Positions 14,690 to 20,124 of a DNA stretch of 35,763 bases are shown in pieces. Under the pieces are notes generated by a model. That model was not told where the DNA came from and searched no databases. It was given only the letters and a program-made list of their open reading frames with translations. Origin of the DNA: a virus; IMG/VR virus record IMGVR_UViG_3300020442_000313, positions 1-35,763 of that record. One strand, written 5' to 3'. The translations under genes were made by a program, and so were the position numbers. Numbering within the stretch: the stretch's first letter is position 1; each line of letters begins with the position of its first letter.

Positions 14690-14816
14690 AAACGGTTGGT
14701 ACTTTTATAGGCACAAGAAGCCAGACAGAGTACAATACTACAAGAACCTAGCGGATGTTATGCCTCATGCTTATGCAGAAGAACATAAGAGTAGACTTAA
14801 TGAAGGATCTCTATAA
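14667..14816 (+). CDS. Small hypothetical protein, 49 aa
   Basis: It begins MIAITKDENGWYFYRHKKPD and ends with an acidic helix (LADVMPHAYAEEHKSRLNEG). It overlaps its neighbours on both sides by about 20 bases. The sequence looks like a small folded beta-helix protein. No family is recognised. Confidence 0.6.
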   Translation: MIAITKDENGWYFYRHKKPDRVQYYKNLADVMPHAYAEEHKSRLNEGSL

Positions 14817-14976
14817 AGAGATCCCAAAAGCTACTACTAAGGATATAGCTAGTATCATTGATTTCTTAAAAAGAGCCAGAGAAGTTCGTACTGGAAAGAC
14901 TAAAAAACGTAGAGAAGCTAGAAAAAAGTATGTGGAAAAGCAACTTGATAAAGCCGATTTACCTTTTTGGTGGTAG
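14800..14976 (+). CDS. Small basic hypothetical protein, 58 aa
   Basis: I choose the ATG at 14800 (MKDLYKEIPKATTKDIASI...) rather than upstream starts that only shadow the previous gene. A short helical region precedes a Lys/Arg-rich helix (RTGKTKKRREARKKYVEKQL) and ends DLPFWW. The basic helix could bind nucleic acid. No known family. Confidence 0.6.
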   Translation: MKDLYKEIPKATTKDIASIIDFLKRAREVRTGKTKKRREARKKYVEKQLDKADLPFWW

Positions 14977-15000
14977 AGTAGTACAAGAACAACATTGTAA

Positions 15001-15246
15001 ATGGCTCTAAAACACGGAAACAAAAGTTATTATCAGGTGCTAATCGACCCAAATAGAGCAGAACTTATAGAAAAAGCTGCTGATAAAGAGGGTATGCGTG
15101 GTACTGCATGGGTTAGAAAAGTAGCTTATGAGGCTTTACAACGTGAATTTCCTAGTTCAGAATATAAAATTGCAGAAGCCAAAGATGAGTTGATGTGGAG
15201 ACAATCTGTACAGAGACGAATTGATGGAAGAAAGCAGAAAGACTAA
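15001..15246 (+). CDS. Ribbon-helix-helix-like protein, 81 aa
   Basis: A strand-like SYYQVLIDPNRAELIEKAADKEG leads to a helix (RGTAWVRKVAYEALQREF), the pattern of Arc/CopG-type dimers seen as small regulators in cyanophage-like genomes. A charged C-terminal helix follows (DELMWRQSVQRRIDGRK). It may be a regulator or a Met/Arc-like DNA-binding protein. The start at 15001 is preceded by a TACAAG-containing, A+T-rich gap without a clear ribosome site. Confidence 0.65.
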   Translation: MALKHGNKSYYQVLIDPNRAELIEKAADKEGMRGTAWVRKVAYEALQREFPSSEYKIAEAKDELMWRQSVQRRIDGRKQKD

Positions 15247-15257
15247 GTGCTGTGTCA

Positions 15258-15398
15258 ATGACAGAAAAACAGTATCACCAAGCACTAGCCGATTTGTCTG
15301 ATAGATACCTGTTTGAAAATATGACAAACAGAGAATATGCAGAGCAAAGAAATGCTATTGAAACTGCTTATTTAAAAACAATTTACAACAAACAGTAA
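15258..15398 (+). CDS. Small hypothetical protein, 46 aa
   Basis: It starts MTEKQYHQALADLSDRYLFE and is predicted to be two helices (TNREYAEQRNAIETAYLKTI). The stop overlaps the next ATG (TAATG), indicating coupled translation. No family recognised. Confidence 0.65.
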   Translation: MTEKQYHQALADLSDRYLFENMTNREYAEQRNAIETAYLKTIYNKQ

Positions 15399-15595
15399 TG
15401 AAAAGAATTACATGGGTCGAGTGCCCAGGCTGTAAGACATACAGCGATCAGAAGGTTGTCCGATCTGATAGAAACTCAAAACATATAATAATTCGTAGAA
15501 GAGAGTGCTACGAATGTGGGCATAGATGGGAAACGATCCAATATCCTGAGATGATAGTTTCTAAGCAACAAGCAGCTTACTCTCGGTGCGAGTGA
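15398..15595 (+). CDS. NrdR-like zinc-ribbon protein, 65 aa
   Basis: Two CxxC pairs are clear: CPGC (9-12) and CYEC (37-40), followed by GHRWET. Between them lies the signature RRRE. The spacing and the KVVRSDRNSKHIIIRRRECYEC order match the N-terminal zinc ribbon of NrdR, the repressor of ribonucleotide reductase genes. The ATP-cone domain of full NrdR (about 150 aa) is absent. It may be a DNA-binding zinc ribbon or competitor of host NrdR; this is inference. It ends the rightward replication operon and overlaps the convergent gene by 19 bases. Confidence 0.75.
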   Translation: MKRITWVECPGCKTYSDQKVVRSDRNSKHIIIRRRECYECGHRWETIQYPEMIVSKQQAAYSRCE

Positions 15596-15909
15596 TTTTT
15601 TTGGTATTGTCTTATCTGTCTTATAAGTTTTAGTTTTTCTAGGAATAAACGGAATTTGTATAACAATCTGTTTTTTATTGGCGGTGTCTGTATCACAGCT
15701 AGTTTTGCTTCAAGTTCCAACATACGCATCATTGCGTTAGATAAAACCAGTTCGCTTCTTGCATGGTTTTTCATCATGTCTATACAGAAAGCCTTTAACT
15801 TATCTAAATCGTCACAGCCCATAACTTCTCTGCACCTTACTTCAACCGCTAACTGTGTTTCAACAGGCAGAGGGGTAGAGATAAATCTTATAAAGCCGTC
15901 ATTCTTCAT
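15577..15909 (-). CDS. Hypothetical protein, 110 aa
   Basis: The product has a mixed N-terminal part with Cys residues (VEVRCREVMGCDDLDKLKAFCIDMM) and a long helical, Lys/Arg-rich C-terminal part (LLYKFRLFLEKLKLIRQIRQYQ). No domain is recognised. It is the last gene of a three-gene leftward unit (16283-15577), 1 base after the 58-aa gene, and overlaps the convergent NrdR-like gene by 19 bases. Membrane or coiled-coil association is possible. Confidence 0.65.
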   Translation of the reverse strand: MKNDGFIRFISTPLPVETQLAVEVRCREVMGCDDLDKLKAFCIDMMKNHARSELVLSNAMMRMLELEAKLAVIQTPPIKNRLLYKFRLFLEKLKLIRQIRQYQKNHSHRE

Positions 15910-15910
15910 A

Positions 15911-16087
15911 TCACTGAAGCTTTGTAGTAGAGCCTGGGTACATCCTAGATTCGATGAAGCTTACTGCTTGATCGTCTAGGGTATTGTCCGTTTGTTTAGC
16001 TATTGCTTTTAATAGATCAATTATTAACCTCTTCATTGCTTTGGATTTAATAAATACAAGAAGAATAGGTTTTAAAATCTTTAGCAT
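15911..16087 (-). CDS. Small amphipathic/hydrophobic protein, 58 aa
   Basis: It starts MLKILKPILLVFIKSKAMKR, a hydrophobic then basic helix, and continues LIIDLLKAIAKQTDNTLDDQAV before an ESRMYPGS tail. The RLIIDLLKA..TDN.LDDQAV pattern recalls short phage proteins found beside lysis genes, but I cannot name a verified family. It overlaps no neighbour but lies 1 base before the 110-aa gene, so they are cotranslated. Confidence 0.6.
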   Translation of the reverse strand: MLKILKPILLVFIKSKAMKRLIIDLLKAIAKQTDNTLDDQAVSFIESRMYPGSTTKLQ

Positions 16088-16121
16088 TTGTTTTGTTTAT
16101 CTTTTCTAAACATACCAAAAA

Positions 16122-16283
16122 TTAACGATTCTGACCTTCTATGCGACTTACAGCCTTTTCTAGCTGATTGATTCGGTTAAATATTTCTCGAATGTCACGT
16201 TCTCTTCGGTTACTCATGTTGGATAGCACCATAAGAAAAGCGGTGGCTGCTGCTCCTATTAACGCTCCATATACCTCTGGCAT
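16122..16283 (-). CDS. Small membrane protein with coiled coil, 53 aa
   Basis: MPEVYGALIGAAATAFLMVL forms a single N-terminal transmembrane helix. It is followed by a basic, coiled-coil-like segment (SNRRERDIREIFNRINQLEKAV). The topology is that of small holin-associated or Rz-like phage membrane proteins, but no function can be fixed. It is the first gene of the leftward unit. Its start region overlaps the plus-strand promoter at 16283-16311. Confidence 0.65.
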   Translation of the reverse strand: MPEVYGALIGAAATAFLMVLSNMSNRRERDIREIFNRINQLEKAVSRIEGQNR

Positions 16284-16311
16284 TGATTTAAGCTATATTT
16301 ATGTATAGTAT
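16283..16311 (+). promoter_or_regulatory. Possible promoter of the secreted/membrane gene cluster
   Basis: TTGATT (16283-16288), 17 bases and TAGTAT (16306-16311), with a start site about 12 bases before the ATG at 16330. Both boxes depart from consensus. Confidence 0.4.
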
Positions 16312-16329
16312 GACTAATAAAACCTAGTT

Positions 16330-16740
16330 ATGACAGAAGAAGTCAAAAAAGGTCCTCTTCAAAAACTTAAAGAGAACATTACAGACAAGGAAGAACAATT
16401 AGCTTTTATTTCAGTTGTAGTAAGACTTGTTGTTGTTGCTTGGAGTGGATTTATAGTTTCTCTGAATTACATTTCAATCCCAGGATATAGTAACGAACCA
16501 AAAGATATTACATTTCCAGCTTCTCTGCTAACTGGTGCGTTAGCTAGTTTCGGTTTAGAAGGTGCTAAGAAAAGAGGTGATGGTACATTCAAACCAGAAG
16601 ATAAACCATTAAACAAAAAAGAAGTAGAAGCGTTACTAGCATCACAGTCAGGAAGTTATCAAACAATTAGAATAGAGACACCCATCAAGATTCTTGGTGC
16701 GGAAGTTGTTGATCGTGACCGCACACCACCTAAAAAATGA
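16330..16740 (+). CDS. Holin-like membrane protein, 136 aa
   Basis: A charged N-terminus (MTEEVKKGPLQKLKEN) precedes a transmembrane helix (about 25-48, FISVVVRLVVVAWSGFIVSL). A second, weaker hydrophobic stretch follows (ITFPASLLTGALASFGLEGA), then a basic, hydrophilic C-terminus. Two-segment small membrane proteins with this layout are common holin candidates in marine phages; direct evidence is absent. Its stop overlaps the ATG of the first secreted-protein gene (ATGA). Confidence 0.6.
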   Translation: MTEEVKKGPLQKLKENITDKEEQLAFISVVVRLVVVAWSGFIVSLNYISIPGYSNEPKDITFPASLLTGALASFGLEGAKKRGDGTFKPEDKPLNKKEVEALLASQSGSYQTIRIETPIKILGAEVVDRDRTPPKK

Positions 16741-17255
16741 AAAAACTAATCCCACTTTTACTATTAGCAACAACACCTGCTTACGCTAATATCAAACAGG
16801 AATTTGTAACTTCTGCACAAATTTCTATTGACTCGCCTTATGTAATTACAAATGCTGCACCATCGAGTTACAGCATAAGCGGAAACAATATTACAACTTC
16901 AACAGGGACAGGAGAGAATATCGTAACTAATGGAATTGGTGGATTAAATCTTGGTAGTTTCGGTAATAATGGAGCACCAAACGCAATACATACAAATAAA
17001 ACAGTAACAACTGCTGGATCTGCTTTTTCTCTCAGCGAAAGTTATCAAGCTGGAGATGGATCTCAAAGTGCAATAACTCCTTCTAGCGGAATAGCAAGCC
17101 TCCCTGTGCTTGGTGGTACAACTACTGTTATCTCAGGAGGTACTGCTGGTAATCTTGGTCTAACTTCAGTTTCATCAGGAATCCATACCTGTACTGCTGG
17201 AGGGTCAGGTACTAGCTGTATTGGCTCTACTACTGTCCGTATTACGATTGACTAG
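16737..17255 (+). CDS. Secreted Ser/Thr/Gly-rich protein, 172 aa
   Basis: A classical signal peptide (MKKLIPLLLLATTPAYA, cleavage after residue 17) starts the protein. The rest is low-charge and rich in Ser, Thr, Gly and Asn, with TTGGTGENIVTNG-like repeats and a Cys pair near the end (HTCTAGGSGTSC). It is likely exported through Sec and has a beta-rich, adhesin-like composition. It shares YSISGNNI and GSAFSL.E motifs with the next gene, suggesting tandem duplication. It overlaps the previous gene by 4 bases and the next by 8. Confidence 0.75.
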   Translation: MKKLIPLLLLATTPAYANIKQEFVTSAQISIDSPYVITNAAPSSYSISGNNITTSTGTGENIVTNGIGGLNLGSFGNNGAPNAIHTNKTVTTAGSAFSLSESYQAGDGSQSAITPSSGIASLPVLGGTTTVISGGTAGNLGLTSVSSGIHTCTAGGSGTSCIGSTTVRITID

Positions 17256-17685
17256 ACTTTGGCTGTTGGTTTTATTAGCATTACCAGTAAGAACCCTTGC
17301 TGTACCTGTTGTGCCACAGTTTCGCACAGGGTCCAGTACGACTTCAAGCACTTCTGAATCAGTAATTAATGAAACTATCACGAGCCATCAGTACCGTACA
17401 GGATACTCCTATTCTGCATCAGGGCATAATATCGAAAGTAATGACGTTGATGGATATATCAATCCTACAGCTACTACTCTTACAGAACAAACAGTTGGAG
17501 GGGTAAATTTTAGTTGGACTGCACCAAGCCTACAAGACGTTCCAAGGTGGAAAATAGTAACTCCAGGATCAGCCTTTTCTCTTCAAGAAACTCTGATAAC
17601 ACCAGGATTAGACACAGTAACGACAATAACAAGAACAATAAATACAACAACCACCGTAGAAACTACAACTACATTTGGGCAATAG
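17248..17685 (+). CDS. Second secreted protein, tandem paralog, 145 aa
   Basis: I choose the TTG at 17248 (MTRLWLLVLLALPVRTLA), which gives a short, credible signal peptide. A TTG at 17221 only adds shadow of the preceding frame. The mature part contains YSASGHNIES and TPGSAFSLQET, matching YSISGNNI and TAGSAFSLSES in the previous protein. The C-terminus is a Thr-rich stretch (TTITRTINTTTTVETTTTFGQ, split). It overlaps the preceding stop by 8 bases and the next gene by 13. Function unknown. Confidence 0.65.
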   Translation: MTRLWLLVLLALPVRTLAVPVVPQFRTGSSTTSSTSESVINETITSHQYRTGYSYSASGHNIESNDVDGYINPTATTLTEQTVGGVNFSWTAPSLQDVPRWKIVTPGSAFSLQETLITPGLDTVTTITRTINTTTTVETTTTFGQ

Positions 17686-18260
17686 CTATAATCCTCTGCC
17701 CTGCAAGGGTTTTGGCTAATACAACTGTAGCATCCCCCTCGTCAAACGCACAGGGGGTCGTTAACAACAATGCCACGATGATTACACCATCTAGTATGCC
17801 TTCTTTTCGTATGAGTCAGGGTATTGTCTGTTCTTCTCCTAGCCTAACGATTACACCTTATGTAACCGATGCTCATTCTTTTTCTTTACCTAGAGAAAAT
17901 GTTACCAGACAGAATATTTATGATGAGAATACTGGAGAAATATTATATGTACAAGAAACTCCTAGATTTGAAAAGGAAAACTTTAATTTAAACTATGGGA
18001 TAAGTATGCAGCTAAACATTCCATTAGGAAAAGCACCAGCCTTGTGTCACGAAGCAACTGAAGTAAATATTGATGCTCAAAAATTATTGATAAAGAAAAC
18101 TAAAATGGAGATCAGTTTATATCGTTTGGAGATGTGTTCAAAGATGGCAAGGGAAGGAGTTTACTTCAAACCTAATACTCCTAGTGCTGTTACCTGTGAA
18201 GATATTGTTGTTGAGATCCCACCAAATCAAGTTATCCCACATACGCACGAAATAAAGTAG
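17673..18260 (+). CDS. Third secreted protein, unusual start, 195 aa
   Basis: The open frame extends upstream only as shadow of the preceding gene, and no ATG, GTG or TTG gives a sensible start. An ATT at 17673 would give IWAIAIILCPARVLA, a plausible signal peptide with cleavage after VLA. The mature part has two Cys pairs (VCSSPS, ALCHEA, EMCSKM, VTCEDI) and a predicted helical region (NIDAQKLLIKKTKMEISLYRLEM). I recognise the overall type, with its QGIVCSSPSLTITPYV segment, from marine phages, but function is unknown. ATT start is inferred, so the exact start is uncertain. Confidence 0.6.
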   Translation: MWAIAIILCPARVLANTTVASPSSNAQGVVNNNATMITPSSMPSFRMSQGIVCSSPSLTITPYVTDAHSFSLPRENVTRQNIYDENTGEILYVQETPRFEKENFNLNYGISMQLNIPLGKAPALCHEATEVNIDAQKLLIKKTKMEISLYRLEMCSKMAREGVYFKPNTPSAVTCEDIVVEIPPNQVIPHTHEIK

Positions 18261-18374
18261 GCAGTGACAGTCTAATCCCGTAAGATTTCGAGGTATGCCT
18301 AAAATAAGCAACTGACGCTCCAACAGAGCAGTGGCAGGAGATGTATCAGTTAGTCCGTTAGGATTGATTGTCAT
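18138..18374 (-). CDS. Doubtful hypothetical protein, 78 aa
   Basis: The first 40 residues (MTINPNGLTDTSPATALLERQLLI...) lie in otherwise empty DNA and look protein-like. The remaining half is antisense to the end of the third secreted protein. It also conflicts at the start with the plus-strand frame at 18368. It may be a real short gene read through, or chance. Confidence 0.3.
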   Translation of the reverse strand: MTINPNGLTDTSPATALLERQLLILGIPRNLTGLDCHCLLYFVRMWDNLIWWDLNNNIFTGNSTRSIRFEVNSFPCHL

Positions 18375-18628
18375 TTAAGGACATAGACAACCTCAGTTCA
18401 AAGAACCTAACATACCATTCACAAAGCATGATGCTGGGTCTGGTTGCTTATGTACTATTCTACACTATCTTTCTTCTTTGTCAGTTTCTTTACAATATTT
18501 TTTATAGCTGGTTTGATTATATTGAGAATAAGAGGGCTACTCGCAGCCACAAGGCCAATAACAGCAGTAGATACAATAGTGCTTGGTTCTGGGATGTATT
18601 GATCCACAAAAGGAACGTCTTCATATAG
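18368..18628 (+). CDS. Doubtful small membrane protein, up to 86 aa
   Basis: A TTG at 18368 with AGGA 6 bases upstream opens a frame whose first 45 residues (MSFKDIDNLSSKNLTYHSQS, then a hydrophobic helix MMLGLVAYVLFYTIFLLCQF) look like a real membrane protein. The rest runs antisense to the end of the Pro-rich membrane gene. The TM start and gap position support it; the overlap argues against the full length. Confidence 0.4.
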   Translation: MSFKDIDNLSSKNLTYHSQSMMLGLVAYVLFYTIFLLCQFLYNIFYSWFDYIENKRATRSHKANNSSRYNSAWFWDVLIHKRNVFI

Positions 18629-19096
18629 AGTGATGCACTCAATCCCATCATCTCCTCTTTTATGACCAATGACACGTTCCAATCGTTTTTCGTTACGAAA
18701 ATCTCCAACCCTCTGATCTCTTTTACCAGGACAGGGTTCTAATTCGATAACTTCATCTTTTGGTATTTCTGGTATATTCTGTTGCTTTGTTTCTGGTAAG
18801 GGTGGGGTTTCATTATTAACAGGAACTTCTTCTGTAACGACAAGATTCTCAGGTGTATAGTCAAGAGGAACAAAACTAGGAAGTTGAAAATCACACGTTG
18901 TATATACACCATTAGGATCATCCAATAACAAATTACGATTACCTGTATTTTTTATATCACGATGCTGATAAGTACAACCAGGAACATCAATCTCAGGTGG
19001 CTTTGCTATCTCAATATAGTGCGGACTATAGATCTCTGGAACGTCTGGGACATATATCTCAGGAATACTTATATTAGGTATCTCAGTCAAAGGCAT
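18455..19096 (-). CDS. Pro-rich, C-terminally anchored protein, 213 aa
   Basis: The N-terminal part repeats short Pro/Ile/Glu motifs (IPNISIPEIYVPDVPEIYSP, split) typical of extended rods. It continues PGCTYQHRDIKNTGNRNLL, a signature I recognise in marine phages. A second, Pro/Glu-rich linker and RVGDFRNEKRLERVIGHKRG follow. A C-terminal hydrophobic helix (about 175-198) is followed by a Lys-rich tail, indicating a membrane anchor. The ATG at 19096 has GAGGG directly adjacent; a TTG at 19090 would have normal spacing. The start is within the preceding gene's end (14-base overlap). Function unknown. Confidence 0.75.
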   Translation of the reverse strand: MPLTEIPNISIPEIYVPDVPEIYSPHYIEIAKPPEIDVPGCTYQHRDIKNTGNRNLLLDDPNGVYTTCDFQLPSFVPLDYTPENLVVTEEVPVNNETPPLPETKQQNIPEIPKDEVIELEPCPGKRDQRVGDFRNEKRLERVIGHKRGDDGIECITLYEDVPFVDQYIPEPSTIVSTAVIGLVAASSPLILNIIKPAIKNIVKKLTKKKDSVE

Positions 19097-19244
19097 CCCT
19101 CTTTTTTAATACTTCTACTTCTGAAAAGCATTTAGGACAGGATAAATTAGTCATCACCGAAAACTCAGGATAGCCAATCATATCTTCTTCGATGTCAATA
19201 TCACCACCTATGATTAATTCGGTATCGCACCAATAACAGTTCAT
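19083..19244 (-). CDS. Small zinc-ribbon protein, 53 aa
   Basis: MNCYWCDTELIIGGD with CxxC at 3-6 and a second pair CPKC at 36-39 indicate a zinc ribbon. A central acidic loop (DIDIEEDM) precedes a NLSCPKCFSEVEV strand. I recognise this type as a recurrent small protein of marine phages with unknown role. The stop of the upstream gene overlaps its ATG (ATGA). Confidence 0.75.
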   Translation of the reverse strand: MNCYWCDTELIIGGDIDIEEDMIGYPEFSVMTNLSCPKCFSEVEVLKKRDAFD

Positions 19245-19462
19245 TTTTTAATAAAAGGAATAGATTGTCCTGTTTGACTTGGTAAAGCGTTATCTAATAC
19301 TTTAGGCATCATTCCTTGTACATTTCTTAAAACTTTGTTCATCATTTTTGTCTGGAACTGTTCTGAAGTTACATACTTGTAACCAAAGTACCCTCCACCA
19401 ATAACAGAAGTTACCATTACAAATGAGACAATACTCAAAATGTTAGCAATTTTTTGAAACAT
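19241..19462 (-). CDS. Small membrane protein, 73 aa
   Basis: One hydrophobic segment (about 6-26, ANILSIVSFVMVTSVIGGGYF) is followed by a soluble amphipathic region (QTKMMNKVLRNVQGMMPKVLDNALPSQTG). This is a single-pass membrane protein type common in marine phages. Its ATG is in a CATG palindrome shared with the plus-strand gene at 19461. Function unknown. Confidence 0.7.
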   Translation of the reverse strand: MFQKIANILSIVSFVMVTSVIGGGYFGYKYVTSEQFQTKMMNKVLRNVQGMMPKVLDNALPSQTGQSIPFIKK

Positions 19463-19592
19463 GATAAAATTTGCAATTTTAAAAGCACTATCTTTTTCAA
19501 GTGTGCTTGTATTACTGCTAATTATAGGTCTATCTCCTCTCTACGTCACGATGAGCCTTATGACAAGACAAATGCAGGAACTTAAGCGTTAG
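19461..19592 (+). CDS. Possible small membrane protein, 43 aa
   Basis: The ATG at 19461 opens a frame MIKFAILKALSFSSVLVLLL... with one transmembrane helix and a basic C-terminus (MTRQMQELKR). It fills a gap that otherwise holds no gene, ends by overlapping the tail operon by 11 bases, and its start codon overlaps the divergent minus-strand ATG. No ribosome binding site is visible, so it is only likely. Confidence 0.45.
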   Translation: MIKFAILKALSFSSVLVLLLIIGLSPLYVTMSLMTRQMQELKR

Positions 19593-20115
19593 GATCTACT
19601 GGATATTGTGTCATGTTAGGCGTTCCATCATCTTTTGTTCCATAAAGAGTAACTAAGGCTGCAGTATTTGCACAGTTATCAATCTCTGTTTCTCTTGTCA
19701 AACAAGCAGTTCTAACAGCAGTTCTGTAAGTTTTAATTACTGTAGGAATAGCTTTTGATGCTTCATATTTTCTAATAACGTACCAATCATATTTAGCTAA
19801 CAAAGAACCAGCAGTAGCTTTTTCCTGTGCCTTCAATACTGACTTAACACCTAAAGTAACAACTTGATTTCCATTTTCATCTTTTAATAAATTACCTTCT
19901 TCATCTGTTGCATTTACATCATCTAATGCTCTTGCAGTTCCATCATTCCAATAGAAACGTGAATCATACGTTGGTGCGTCAGCAACCTCTGTAATACCTA
20001 AATCTTTTTTCTCTTGTGCTGATGATAGTCTTAACCAATTAGCAGGGTAATTTATATCCCCTACTGTAAAGGGAACATCAACTGCTAAAGGTTTTCCGTT
20101 TAGTAAAAAAGCCAT
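19582..20115 (-). CDS. Tail fibre-associated protein, 177 aa
   Basis: The product (MAFLLNGKPLAVDVPFTVGDINYPANWLRLSSAQEK...) belongs by pattern to small proteins encoded after tail fibre genes in many siphoviruses. A beta-rich head is followed by a helical Ala/Lys region (VLKAQEKATAGSLLAKYDWYVIRKYEA). It may be a fibre chaperone or minor fibre tip. It is the last gene of the long leftward structural operon. Confidence 0.6.
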   Translation of the reverse strand: MAFLLNGKPLAVDVPFTVGDINYPANWLRLSSAQEKKDLGITEVADAPTYDSRFYWNDGTARALDDVNATDEEGNLLKDENGNQVVTLGVKSVLKAQEKATAGSLLAKYDWYVIRKYEASKAIPTVIKTYRTAVRTACLTRETEIDNCANTAALVTLYGTKDDGTPNMTQYPVDPNA

Positions 20116-20124
20116 ATCTATATA

